From contig JAYPHU010000013.1 of the NCBI GenBank assembly GCA_038127535.1, forward strand, positions 27,731-91,730: a DNA stretch of 64,000 bases. The letters are read 5' to 3'. Below the pieces are notes generated by a model. The model did not search any database. It was not told where the DNA came from and saw only the letters and a list, made by a program, of their open reading frames with translations. Below are positions 1 to 7,892 of this stretch, piece after piece. Origin of the DNA: JAYPHU01 sp038127535 (GTDB taxonomy: Bacteria; Pseudomonadota; Alphaproteobacteria; Rhodospirillales; UBA2165). Numbering within the stretch: the stretch's first letter is position 1; every line of letters begins with the position of its first letter. A program made the translations under genes and the position numbers.

Positions 1-744
1 TACATCACCGTCGCCTCCACGACCTCCACGGCGAATTCCGGGCTATTCGATTATCTGTTGCCCAAGTTCACCCGGAAGACCGGCATCGAGGTCCGCGTCG
101 TTGCGGTCGGCACCGGTCAGGCGATCCGGATCGCGCGCAACGGCGACGCGGATGTTCTGTTCGTCCATCACCGGTCATCGGAAGAAAAGTTTGTCGCCGA
201 CGGCTTCGGGGTGAAGCGCCATGGGGTGATGTACAACGATTTCGTCATTATCGGCCCGAAGATCGACCCGGCCGGGGTCAAAGGCTGCGAGAGCGCTCCC
301 CTTGCGCTGGATAAAATCGCCGCCGGTCGACACCCCTTTACCTCCCGCGGCGATGACAGCGGCACCCACAAGCGGGAACAAAGTCTTTGGAAACGCTCCG
401 CCGTCAAGTCATCCGCGCCCACCGGAAGCTGGTACCGCAGCACCGGCTCCGGCATGGGAGCGACGTTGAATATGGCGGCAGCGATGGATGCCTATGCGCT
501 CGCCGACCGGGGCACCTGGATCAGCTTCAAGAACAAACAGACCTTGGCCGTCCTATGCGAGGGCGACCCGGCGCTATTCAATCCTTACGGGTTGATATTG
601 GTGAACCCGGCCCGCCACAGCCACGTAAAGGCACAGGAAGGCCAGGCGTTTATTGATTGGCTGGTATCAGAAGCGGGACAAGCCGCAATCAGCGGCTTTA
701 CGCTAAATGGTCAGAAGCTCTTCACACCGGGGACGGCCAATTAG
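1..744 (+). CDS. Tungstate-type ABC transporter substrate-binding protein (5' truncated)
   Basis: The reading frame is open from the first base, so the start and signal peptide lie outside the window; 247 residues are visible. The segment ASTTSTANSGL, the stretch GTGQAIRIARNGDADVLFVHH and the C-terminal ISGFTLNGQKLF are typical of TupA-like periplasmic proteins that bind tungstate (or molybdate) and hand it to a TupBC permease/ATPase. A TTG inside the frame at 58 could act as a start, but the conserved N-terminal motif lies upstream of it, so the longer reading is preferred. It converges on the receiver gene, with only 11 bases between the stop codons. No tupB or tupC is in view; they may lie to the left. 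Confidence 0.85.
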   Translation, partial: YITVASTTSTANSGLFDYLLPKFTRKTGIEVRVVAVGTGQAIRIARNGDADVLFVHHRSSEEKFVADGFGVKRHGVMYNDFVIIGPKIDPAGVKGCESAPLALDKIAAGRHPFTSRGDDSGTHKREQSLWKRSAVKSSAPTGSWYRSTGSGMGATLNMAAAMDAYALADRGTWISFKNKQTLAVLCEGDPALFNPYGLILVNPARHSHVKAQEGQAFIDWLVSEAGQAAISGFTLNGQKLFTPGTAN

Positions 745-755
745 CCGTTTACCCC

Positions 756-1283
756 TTAGGCCACCATATTGCGCGCTTCTTCGTAATCATACTCGTCATT
801 TTGCCGGTTAGGTTCGCCCATGGGCTCCACCCGGTCGCGGCGGTCGGGACCGAAATACTTGTCTGCGTCCACGAACGGCGGGGAGTTTTCGATCAGTGAC
901 TTCAACCGGTTGAACAGGAGGTGCGCCGACAATGGCGTGGCCAGGAACTCGGTCGTGCCGGCATCCCGCGCGCGAAATACCTCATGGGCCTCCGTGTGGG
1001 AGGAAATCATGATGATCGGCAGGAAACGATCCACCTCGGCTTCGCCGGCCCGAATTTTTTCGATCAACTCCAAGCCGTTGACCGGCTCCATCATATAATC
1101 GGTGATCAAAATATCGGGCTGAAAATACGGCAGAATACGGAGCGCCTTTTCGCCGTTTTGCGTCTGTTGGATATCCTTGAACCCCAACTCCCGCAGAATG
1201 TCCCGCAGGACCTCCCGCATGGGCTCATGATCATCCACCAGCAGGACCCGAAGTTCACTGAAGTTGTAAGCGTTGTTAGTCAT
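756..1283 (-). CDS. Single-domain response regulator (receiver) with a substituted conserved lysine
   Basis: This is a 175-residue receiver protein without a DNA-binding domain. The acidic pair is D17-D18 and the phospho-acceptor is D62 (ITDYMMEP). Switch residue S94 or S95 is present (MISSH). The usual Lys-Pro near the C-terminal end of the fold reads FLATP, so the conserved lysine is Thr116 (codon ACG). The tail YFGPDRRDR is a signature of a common alphaproteobacterial receiver family. The start was set at the ATG just before NNAYNFSELRVLLVDD, because the longer reading adds residues that do not look like a receiver. It is transcribed divergently from gcdH. With the lysine gone, phosphorylation-dependent signalling may be altered. 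Confidence 0.85.
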   Translation of the reverse strand: MTNNAYNFSELRVLLVDDHEPMREVLRDILRELGFKDIQQTQNGEKALRILPYFQPDILITDYMMEPVNGLELIEKIRAGEAEVDRFLPIIMISSHTEAHEVFRARDAGTTEFLATPLSAHLLFNRLKSLIENSPPFVDADKYFGPDRRDRVEPMGEPNRQNDEYDYEEARNMVA

Positions 1284-1484
1284 CGTCGCATCCCCACTCA
1301 CGTTTTCAGAGCTGCATCCGGCTGGGGCATTGTTCTTTTTATGCAACCGGAAACACTCTATCGGTCCGGAAAAGGTAACAACGGTATGTAAATGGCCATC
1401 GCTCATGATGTGACAAAATTGTAAACCCATGTTTCAATCGACCGGCGGGCCTTAAATTGAGTCTGGCCCCGCACCGAAATCTGG

Positions 1485-1506
1485 ATTAGTTTAGACTTAA
1501 ACTAAT
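1485..1506. promoter_or_regulatory. Perfect palindrome in front of glutaryl-CoA dehydrogenase (candidate operator)
   Basis: Two perfect 9-base arms, ATTAGTTTA (1485-1493) and TAAACTAAT (1498-1506), flank a GACT spacer. The element ends 23 bases before the gcdH ATG, in the divergent intergenic region shared with the receiver gene. The size and symmetry suit the binding site of a dimeric repressor. No regulator gene is adjacent, so the binding protein is unknown. Confidence 0.5.
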
Positions 1507-1529
1507 TTGACAGCGCGCAGAGGAAGACC

Positions 1530-2711
1530 ATGGCAGATAAAGTTCAATTCCAATGGGACGATCCGTTCTTTTTCGATGACCAGCTCAGCGAGGAAGAGCG
1601 CCTGGTTCGCGACACCGCGCGGGATTACGCCCAGGACAAGCTCATGCCCCGGGTGCTGGAAATGCACCGGAACGAGAGCTTCGACCGGGATATCTTCTAT
1701 GAAATGGGCGAGCTGGGCCTGTTCGCCACGACTATCCCCGAGGAATATGGCGGGGCTGATCTCAATAACGTCTGTTACGGGCTGGTGACCCGCGAGATCG
1801 AGCGCGCGGATTCCGGATACCGCTCGATGCTGAGTGTGCAGGCGTCGCTGGTCATGCACCCGATCTACGCCTATGGCAGCGAGGAACAAAAGCAAAAGTA
1901 CCTCCCTCGCCTGGCGACCGGCGAGATAATCGGCTGCTTCGGCCTGACCGAGCCGGATCACGGCTCCGATCCGGGTGGTATGAAAACCCGTGCGGAGAAA
2001 ACATCTGACGGCTACCTGTTGACAGGCAACAAAATGTGGATTTCCAACTCCCCGGTCGCCGATGTGTTTGTCGTCTGGGCCAAACTGGACGGTGTGATCC
2101 GGGGCTTCATTCTGGAAAAAGGCATGAAAGGCCTGAGCGCACCGAAGATCGAGGGCAAGTTCTCACTCCGCACCTCGGTCACCGGCGAAGTGGTCATGGA
2201 TCAGGTGCCGGTGCCGGAAGAAAACCTGCTGCCGGGCATCGCCGGGCTGGGCGGCCCGTTCGGCTGTTTGAACAAGGCGCGCTACGGCATCGCCTGGGGC
2301 ACTTTGGGTGCAGCGGAATTCTGCTGGCACGCGGCTCGGCAATATACGCTGGACCGCTCCCAGTTCGGCCGGCCGCTCGCCGCCAACCAGCTCATCCAGA
2401 AAAAGCTCGCCGATATGCAGACGGAAATTACCTTGGGTCTTCAATCCGTTCTGCGGCTGGGCCGGCTTCTCGACGAAGACCGGTGTCCGCCGGAAAACAT
2501 CTCCCTGATGAAGCGGAACAATGCCGGCAAAGCGCTAGATATCGCGCGGATGTCCCGAGACATGCATGGCGGCAACGGCATCGTTGATGAGTTCCACGTG
2601 ATCCGGCATCTGATGAATCTGGAAACGGTGAACACCTACGAGGGCACCCACGACGTGCACGCGCTGATCCTGGGCCGCGCGCAAACGGGCCTCCAGGCCT
2701 TTACCGGTTAA
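1530..2711 (+). CDS. gcdH: Glutaryl-CoA dehydrogenase
   Basis: This flavin enzyme of the acyl-CoA dehydrogenase family oxidises and decarboxylates glutaryl-CoA to crotonyl-CoA in lysine, tryptophan and glutarate breakdown. Its 393 residues match the family length. The N-terminal helical domain, the FAD-binding segment CFGLTEPDHGSDPGGMKTRA and the C-terminal TYEGTHDVHALILGRAQTG, which carries the catalytic Glu near residue 371, are all visible. The ATG is preceded by an AGAGGAAG ribosome site. It appears monocistronic: a palindrome lies just upstream and a hairpin terminator downstream. Among acyl-CoA dehydrogenases, the TYEGTHD context and the FFFDDQL N-terminus favour GcdH. Confidence 0.95.
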   Translation: MADKVQFQWDDPFFFDDQLSEEERLVRDTARDYAQDKLMPRVLEMHRNESFDRDIFYEMGELGLFATTIPEEYGGADLNNVCYGLVTREIERADSGYRSMLSVQASLVMHPIYAYGSEEQKQKYLPRLATGEIIGCFGLTEPDHGSDPGGMKTRAEKTSDGYLLTGNKMWISNSPVADVFVVWAKLDGVIRGFILEKGMKGLSAPKIEGKFSLRTSVTGEVVMDQVPVPEENLLPGIAGLGGPFGCLNKARYGIAWGTLGAAEFCWHAARQYTLDRSQFGRPLAANQLIQKKLADMQTEITLGLQSVLRLGRLLDEDRCPPENISLMKRNNAGKALDIARMSRDMHGGNGIVDEFHVIRHLMNLETVNTYEGTHDVHALILGRAQTGLQAFTG

Positions 2712-2731
2712 AATTTCGGGATTGAAGAGAA

Positions 2732-2759
2732 AGGGCGGGCGCAGGGTGGCGTCCGCCCT
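2732..2759. terminator. GC-rich hairpin between gcdH and the RTX fragment
   Basis: The arms AGGGCGGGCGC (2732-2742) and GCGTCCGCCCT (2749-2759) pair over 11 positions with one G-T wobble around a 6-base loop. A loose T-rich stretch (GTTCTTCT) follows on the plus strand. The position between two converging genes fits a terminator; the U-tract is imperfect. Confidence 0.6.
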
Positions 2760-2765
2760 GTTCTT

Positions 2766-3273
2766 CTACTGGTTATCGTCGAAGGGAATCACCACACCGC
2801 CATCGGGCGAGGCTGTCACCGAATAGCTGGTCAGCTCGTCCGCATCGACGCGATCCAACGTGATCTCGGTATCGCCGCTGCAGATAGTGATCACCGTATC
2901 CTTGCCGCTCTGGGCGATGGAGATATTGTCGAGATCAATATACTCGCCTTCAAACTTGATGATGTCACCCAGCTTGAAGTCGGTGATACGGTGCGAACCG
3001 TTATCCCGGCGGAAGACAAACGTGTCGTTGCCCTTGCCGCCGGTCAGNNNNNNNNNNNNNNNNNNNNNNNNNNNNNNNNNNNNNNNNNNNNNNNNNNNNN
3101 NNNNNNNNNNNNNNNNNNNNNNNNNNNNNNNNNNNNNNNNNNNNNNNGCCGGTCAGGACGTCATCGCCGCCACCGCCCCTTAGGATATCGTCGCCGAGAC
3201 CGCCATCGAGCACATCGTCGCCGTTGTTTCCCATCAGACGGTCGTTATCGGCACCGCCATCCAGGACATCCGA
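2766..3273 (-). pseudogene. RTX (haemolysin-type calcium-binding repeat) protein, C-terminal fragment interrupted by the assembly gap
   Basis: On the minus strand, bases 3273-3148 encode glycine/aspartate nonapeptide repeats (GGADNDRLMGNNGDD, then GGLGDDILRGGGGDDVLTG). After the N run, 3047-2766 encode GGKGNDTFVFRRDNG and a C-terminal domain ending VVIPFDDNQ. This is the Ca2+-binding beta-roll and export end of a type I-secreted protein. Everything upstream of the repeats is missing: at about 3273 the frame runs into antisense of a cyclase gene. The two sides of the gap are in different phases only because the N run is a placeholder of arbitrary length. It could be a real truncation or a mis-join. 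Confidence 0.75.
3048..3147. other. Assembly gap of 100 N
   Basis: Exactly 100 undetermined bases, the conventional placeholder for a scaffold gap of unknown length, lie inside the RTX repeats. The same nine bases, GCCGGTCAG, occur on both edges (3039-3047 and 3148-3156). Confidence 0.98.
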
Positions 3274-3570
3274 TTGTCCATCCGTATCGGGCTGAACACC
3301 GGCCCGGTGATTGCCGGCAATGTGGGCGGCGGCGGCCGACAAAGTTATACCGTCCATGGGGACGCGGTGAACCTGGCGGCGCGATTGGAGGCAGTGAACA
3401 AGGATCACGACACCAAAATTCTGCTCAGCGGTGAATTAGCCCGGCTCTCGAGTGAAACAGAGCTCGCACGCGTGGGCGAAACGGATATCCGCGGCTTGAG
3501 TGAACCCGTTGCCCTCTATACTTTAGGTCAAGAGCCCACGCCTCCGGAACCGGAAGACCAAAGGACATGA
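3274..3570 (+). pseudogene. Class III adenylate/guanylate cyclase, C-terminal fragment
   Basis: The 98 residues begin with SIRIGLNTGPVIAGNVGG and continue with YTVHGDAVNLAARLEAVN, the second half of a class III nucleotidyl cyclase domain, which makes cAMP or cGMP from ATP or GTP. The metal-binding first half and any upstream sensor region are absent. Immediately upstream the same DNA codes for RTX repeats on the opposite strand, so the N-terminus has been cut off. A TTG at 3274 could start translation, but the protein would not be a complete cyclase. Its TGA overlaps the ATG of the next gene (ATGA), showing the two were once translated as a coupled pair. Confidence 0.8.
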
Positions 3571-4346
3571 CCAGCAGCCAGCCCAAAATTGTCGTGGAAG
3601 GCGTCACCAAACGATTTGGCGACCATCAGATTTTCGACGGTGTTGATCTGAAGGTCAATGTCGGCGAGTCCGTGGTCCTGATCGGCGGTTCAGCCAGCGG
3701 CAAGACCCTGCTGTTCAAATGCATCTTGGGCCTGATCACACCGGATGGCGGCAGCATCCGTATCGACGGACAGGAAACCATCGGACTGCCGGCCAAGGAA
3801 CGGCGCGCCCTATTCGATCGGACCGGCATGCTGTTCCAACAATCGGCTTTGTTCGACAGCCAGACCGTCTCGGAGAACATCGCCTTCCGCCTGCTCCAAG
3901 ATAAATCCATCAGCCGCGAGGAGGCGAAATCCCGCGCCGTAGATAAACTGGTCTCCGTCGGCATGACCCCGGACGTGGGCGAACTTCTGCCCTCGGAAAT
4001 CTCGGGCGGCATGCAAAAACGCGTCGGCTTCGCCCGCGCCATCGCCAATGACCCGGAGATCGTCTTATTGGATGAACCCACCGCCGGTCTTGATCCGATC
4101 ATGACCAATATCGTCAGCGATCTGATCCTGGACGGCGTGCATCAGCTTGGCGCGACGGTTCTATCCATCACCAGCGACATGACCAGCGCCCGCAAGATCG
4201 CCGACCGGATTGCCATGCTACATGGCGGCAAGATCATCTGGTTTGGGCCCAAGGATCAGGTCGATGACTCCGGCAATCCCTACCTGGATCAGTTTATTCA
4301 TAACCGGGCGGAAGGTCCCATCAAGATGGCGGTCAACGCCGCGTAA
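3567..4346 (+). CDS. MlaF-like ABC transporter ATP-binding protein
   Basis: This 259-residue ABC ATPase carries Walker A GGSASGKT (residues 40-47), a Q-loop at FQQSALFDS, the signature ISGGMQKRV (145-153) and Walker B IVLLDEPTAGLDP (from 165). The SGGMQKRVGFARAIA signature and overall length match MlaF/Ttg2A, the ATPase of the system that moves phospholipids between inner and outer membranes via an MCE-domain protein. No MlaE permease or MlaD is beside it. It overlaps the truncated cyclase by ATGA and is followed 11 bases later by the amidotransferase gene, so the three probably shared an operon. Confidence 0.8.
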   Translation: MTSSQPKIVVEGVTKRFGDHQIFDGVDLKVNVGESVVLIGGSASGKTLLFKCILGLITPDGGSIRIDGQETIGLPAKERRALFDRTGMLFQQSALFDSQTVSENIAFRLLQDKSISREEAKSRAVDKLVSVGMTPDVGELLPSEISGGMQKRVGFARAIANDPEIVLLDEPTAGLDPIMTNIVSDLILDGVHQLGATVLSITSDMTSARKIADRIAMLHGGKIIWFGPKDQVDDSGNPYLDQFIHNRAEGPIKMAVNAA

Positions 4347-4357
4347 GTAGTAGAACC

Positions 4358-5140
4358 ATGTCCAAATCCTCAGACCGCCCCGTCATCGGCATTGCCGCAA
4401 GCCTGATTCAGCACGATGGAAATCAGATGGCAGCCCATTCCGTGGGGCAGCGCTATGTCGAGTCCCTGGAGACATTTTCCGATTGCCTGCCGGTGATCAT
4501 CCCGGCCCGCGCCGACCATTATGATTTCAAGGAACTGCTGTCCCACTTTGACGGGATCGTGCTCACCGGCGGGCGCGCCAACGTGGAACCTCACCATTAC
4601 GACGGCCCGCCCTTCCCCGAGGATGAGCCGATCGATCCGGCGCGGGACGACCTGGCTCTGTCTCTAGTCCGCGCGTGCGTTGATCATAAAATGCCGGTCT
4701 TCGGGTCTTGCCGGGGCCTGCAGGAAATGAATGTGGCCTTGGGCGGCTCCCTGCACTACCGCATCCACACCCTGGAGGGCAAAAATGATCACCGCATGCC
4801 GCGCCACGAAGGCGTGACCCGCGAGGAAATCTTTGCCCTCCGGCATACGATCCAACTCACGCGGGGCGGGTTGTTCGAAAGTCTCGTCGGCCAGGATCGG
4901 TTCGACGTGAACACCCTACACGGCCAAGGCATCGACCGGCTGGCGGACGATTTCGAGGTCGAGGCCATCACCGTCGAAGACGAGATCATTGAGGGCATCC
5001 GCCTAAAGAACGACGAGACCTTCACCATCGGCGTGCAATGGCATGCCGAGTGGTATCCTGAGAAAGACGAACATCTGCTTTCCCGCCGGCTGTATGAGGA
5101 ATTCGGCAAAGCCGCCCGAGACTATCAGCAGCGGAAATAA
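4358..5140 (+). CDS. Class I glutamine amidotransferase-like hydrolase (PuuD-like, peptidase C26)
   Basis: The 260-residue protein has the nucleophile elbow FGSCRG with Cys118 and the His/Glu pair in GVQWHAEWYP (His229, Glu231), completing the amidotransferase triad. The phrase VNTLHGQGIDRLADDFEVEA is characteristic of gamma-glutamyl-gamma-aminobutyrate hydrolases, which release GABA from gamma-Glu-GABA in putrescine breakdown. No other puu genes are nearby, so the exact gamma-glutamyl substrate is unknown. The gene lies between the MlaF-like ATPase and a glutathione transferase on the same strand with short gaps (11 bases each side). Confidence 0.8.
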   Translation: MSKSSDRPVIGIAASLIQHDGNQMAAHSVGQRYVESLETFSDCLPVIIPARADHYDFKELLSHFDGIVLTGGRANVEPHHYDGPPFPEDEPIDPARDDLALSLVRACVDHKMPVFGSCRGLQEMNVALGGSLHYRIHTLEGKNDHRMPRHEGVTREEIFALRHTIQLTRGGLFESLVGQDRFDVNTLHGQGIDRLADDFEVEAITVEDEIIEGIRLKNDETFTIGVQWHAEWYPEKDEHLLSRRLYEEFGKAARDYQQRK

Positions 5141-5151
5141 GGAGGGAACCC

Positions 5152-6129
5152 ATGGGCCAGATGATTGACGGCGTTTGGAGCAAAGAAAACATCTTCACTG
5201 AGATCGAAGCCGACGGCAGCTATCAGAAGAAGCCGTCCTTCTTTCGCGGTCACGTCACCGCCGACGGTGCGGACGGTTTCAAGGCGGAGCCGGGACGCTA
5301 CATTCTATACAATTCCATGGCCTGCCCGTGGGCGCAACGTGCGGTGTTGTTCCGCTCTCTCAAGCTCCTGGAAGACATCGTGCCCATGTTCAACACGCGC
5401 CAGAACCCGGACGGCGGCGGCTGGTGGTTCGGGGGCGAAAAACACAAAGTGCCCGGTACCGATGTTGAGGTTCAGTTCCTGCATGAAATCTATGCCCTTG
5501 CGGACAGTAACTATACCGGCAAGGTCACCGTCCCGACCCTGTGGGATAGCCACAAAAAGACCGTGGTGAACAACGAGTCCTCCGAGATCATCCGCATGTT
5601 CAACTCGGCCTTCGTCGACTTCGCACCGGCAACACCGGACATGTATCCGGAGGCGCTGCGCCCAGAGATTGACTCCATGAACGAAAAGATCCTGCGGGGC
5701 GTCAACGACGCCGTAAACGGCTGCGGCCGGGTGACCGACCAGGACGCCTATGAACGGGCTTATGATTTGTTGTTCAAGTCCCTGGACGAACTCGAAGACC
5801 TGTTGGGCCGGCAGAAATATCTCTGCGGCGATGTCCAGACCGAGGCCGACTGGCGGCTGTTCCCCACCCTGGTCCGCTTCGATGCGATCTACTATGTCGG
5901 CTACAAGTGCAACAAGCGCCGGATCGAGGACTATCCCAACCTATCCAACTACGTCCGCGATCTGTTCCAGACGCCCGGCATTTCCAACACCTGCGACGTC
6001 TCAGAGATGAAGCGCCTGGTCTACAGCAAGGGCGGGCCCATCCCGGCCTCTAACGGGGTCGTGCCCAAGGGCCCGGACAGCGACTTCTCCCGCCCCCACG
6101 ACCGGGACCGGTTTGCCGCCGCAGCCTGA
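5152..6129 (+). CDS. Glutathionyl-hydroquinone reductase (ECM4/YqjG-type glutathione transferase)
   Basis: The 325 residues match the family length. The catalytic motif is MACPWAQR with Cys58, where ordinary GSTs use Ser or Tyr. WDSHKKTVVNNESSEIIRMF is the conserved glutathione-site stretch, and YLCGDVQTEADWRLFPTLVRFD is the C-terminal helical domain. These enzymes reduce glutathionyl-hydroquinones formed by quinone conjugation. A strong AAGGAGGG site sits just before the ATG. It is probably the last gene of the short operon starting near the cyclase fragment; it converges on the arylsulfotransferase-like gene. Confidence 0.9.
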   Translation: MGQMIDGVWSKENIFTEIEADGSYQKKPSFFRGHVTADGADGFKAEPGRYILYNSMACPWAQRAVLFRSLKLLEDIVPMFNTRQNPDGGGWWFGGEKHKVPGTDVEVQFLHEIYALADSNYTGKVTVPTLWDSHKKTVVNNESSEIIRMFNSAFVDFAPATPDMYPEALRPEIDSMNEKILRGVNDAVNGCGRVTDQDAYERAYDLLFKSLDELEDLLGRQKYLCGDVQTEADWRLFPTLVRFDAIYYVGYKCNKRRIEDYPNLSNYVRDLFQTPGISNTCDVSEMKRLVYSKGGPIPASNGVVPKGPDSDFSRPHDRDRFAAAA

Positions 6130-6233
6130 GGAGAGACCAGAGGGCGACGGGCTTGACGGCTTAGGTGGATAACGGCGCAACTCTGGCAAAAGTTGGCGCA
6201 GACCGCGACCCGAGCGCGCTAACAAATTAAAAC

Positions 6234-6253
6234 TAACTCCCTTAAAAAGGGTG
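6234..6253 (-). terminator. Weak hairpin with T-rich tail after the arylsulfotransferase-like gene
   Basis: Read on the minus strand, CCCTT and AAGGG pair around a TTT loop just past the stop at 6256, followed by a T-rich stretch (AGTTAGTTTTAATTT). The stem is only five pairs, so the call is tentative. Confidence 0.3.
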
Positions 6254-6255
6254 AG

Positions 6256-7353
6256 CTAAAACGGATCATCCGGCAGCCGGTTACGGATTTGAAGCGAGTC
6301 GGCCGTATGGCGCTGGCACCGAAAGACCGGATTGCTGCCCGTATAGGCGGGATGCTCGTGCTCCACATAGAACGGAGACACATATTCCCAAACAATGTCT
6401 CCCTCGGGCGTGACCTCGAACAGCCGGCCCCACAAGCCTTCGCAAATCATCGTGTTGCCGGACGCGAGCCGCTGGGCGCCGCTGATAAACCAGCTGAAGA
6501 ACGACCGTCTCGGATTGCCGGTGTAGCGCCAGACCACCTCGTTGTTCTGAGGGTTCATCTCGATCACTTCCGAACCGGTTTCAGGTCCCCAGAGATACAC
6601 ATCTGCGCGGTTGCCGAAGAACAGGATATTGCCGTTCTCCAGTTCCTGGACGTCATGGTGCTGGCCCCAGTTGTCGTCCTGATGGGACCAGACGACCTCT
6701 TTGGTCTCCGGATTGATACGGACCATGGCGGCGTTGTAGCGCCAGTTCACAATGACATCGTTGTTGTCGCAGACGAAGACCGTGTTGGCGTGGCAGAACT
6801 CTTTCCGATGAACGGCCGGGCCGATCCAATACCGCTCGTCCGTCAGGTCCAAATCCTTGGCGGCGCGCCATTCCCAGGCAATATTGCCGGCCGGATCAAC
6901 TTCCCGGATCACGTCGGTATAGATGCCGTCCTCGTGCTCCATGCCGGGCCGTCCGCCGGGAATTTTCGCCATCTCCGCCGGATCATCGATCAGTTCCCAA
7001 GCCGCATAGACCGTGTTGCCATTTGCTTTGCGATGGAAATCATGGTGCTGGGCGTGATCAACATGTTCCCACACGATGTTGCCGTCCCAGTCATACTCAA
7101 TCAGATGACCGCCCTTCGCCGGCAGCCGGGGATTGTTTTCTTCCGTCCGGATCGCTGCCAGCAAATTGCCGTTGTCCAGCAAGTAAGCATGGTTTCCCAC
7201 GTCATTTGGTAAGTCCCACTGGTGCACCACATCGCCGTTCATATCCACGATATAGGTGTTGGGCTGGCCGAGGGGCGTGAACAGGGTATAGCCGGGCGTG
7301 GCGCGCGACTTGTCCATCTGAATCAGACCGGTACGGGTATCTATGGCGGGCAT
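6256..7353 (-). CDS. Arylsulfotransferase (ASST)-like beta-propeller protein
   Basis: The 365-residue protein repeats a beta-propeller pattern, with blades such as GDVVHQWDLPN, GNIVWEHVDHAQHHDF, GNIAWEWRA, KEVVWSHQDDN and GDIVWEYVSPF, and asparagine/histidine-rich phrases (NGNLLAAIR, WGQHHDVQELENGN). This is typical of the ASST family, which transfers sulfate between phenols without PAPS. Unlike the E. coli enzyme it shows no signal peptide, so a cytoplasmic role or another chemistry is possible. The ATG at 7353 is followed by PAIDTRTGLIQMDKSRATPGYTL. It faces away from the thioesterase gene by 85 bases on the same strand. Confidence 0.75.
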   Translation of the reverse strand: MPAIDTRTGLIQMDKSRATPGYTLFTPLGQPNTYIVDMNGDVVHQWDLPNDVGNHAYLLDNGNLLAAIRTEENNPRLPAKGGHLIEYDWDGNIVWEHVDHAQHHDFHRKANGNTVYAAWELIDDPAEMAKIPGGRPGMEHEDGIYTDVIREVDPAGNIAWEWRAAKDLDLTDERYWIGPAVHRKEFCHANTVFVCDNNDVIVNWRYNAAMVRINPETKEVVWSHQDDNWGQHHDVQELENGNILFFGNRADVYLWGPETGSEVIEMNPQNNEVVWRYTGNPRRSFFSWFISGAQRLASGNTMICEGLWGRLFEVTPEGDIVWEYVSPFYVEHEHPAYTGSNPVFRCQRHTADSLQIRNRLPDDPF

Positions 7354-7438
7354 TGTTCTTCCTCTGCCTAAATTACATTTTTATAGAATTTAATTTCGAA
7401 GGGACTTCACCGGATCGGCCCATCGGGGTCAAGCTGGC

Positions 7439-7879
7439 TTAAACGGGTATTTCACCAGTTAAAATTTTGCGCAAGTCGTCGGAGAGCGGCTGAGACTTAT
7501 TGGTTTCCAAATCGATAAAGACGGTCACCACTTCCGCGCTGGCGATGCACCGATCTCCGTCGAACACCGCCTGGCCCAGCGTGTAAGACGACCCGCCGAC
7601 CCGGATCACGTTAGTGCCGATATCGACCGAGCCGGGATAGAACAGCAGGGAATGATATTCGACGGAAAATTTGACCACGGCAAAACCGGTGAGGATGTCC
7701 TTGCCCAGGGAGACCATATTAGCATCCCGGAAATGGACTCTTCCGTCCTCCAGAAATGCGTTGATGGCACCGTTGTTCACATGTCCGTTCGGATCCAGAT
7801 CACTATAGCGAATGGTCGCCGTGGTCCAATTGCGGAAGGTACTCCGATCCTTCAGGTCGATGGGGGTGTCTGCGTTCAT
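7439..7879 (-). CDS. Acyl-CoA thioesterase, 4HBT hotdog fold
   Basis: The protein has 146 residues. RYSDLDPNGHVNN (residues 24-36) is the active-site segment of FadM/YbgC-type 4-hydroxybenzoyl-CoA thioesterase-like proteins, followed by the hot-dog helix and strands (KFSVEYHSLLFYPGSVDIGTNV written in two overlapping strands). Such enzymes hydrolyse acyl-CoA thioesters in the cytoplasm; the substrate cannot be read from sequence. It starts 13 bases after the stop of the upstream glycosyltransferase-like gene on the same strand, so the two are likely cotranscribed. Confidence 0.85.
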   Translation of the reverse strand: MNADTPIDLKDRSTFRNWTTATIRYSDLDPNGHVNNGAINAFLEDGRVHFRDANMVSLGKDILTGFAVVKFSVEYHSLLFYPGSVDIGTNVIRVGGSSYTLGQAVFDGDRCIASAEVVTVFIDLETNKSQPLSDDLRKILTGEIPV

Positions 7880-7892
7880 ACTGAAATGGCTC

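Noticed and set aside
3001..3408. One continuous minus-strand protein through the N gap and the cyclase region
   Set aside because: The segments on each side of the N run are in different phases given the placeholder, and the upstream part is antisense to conserved cyclase codons.
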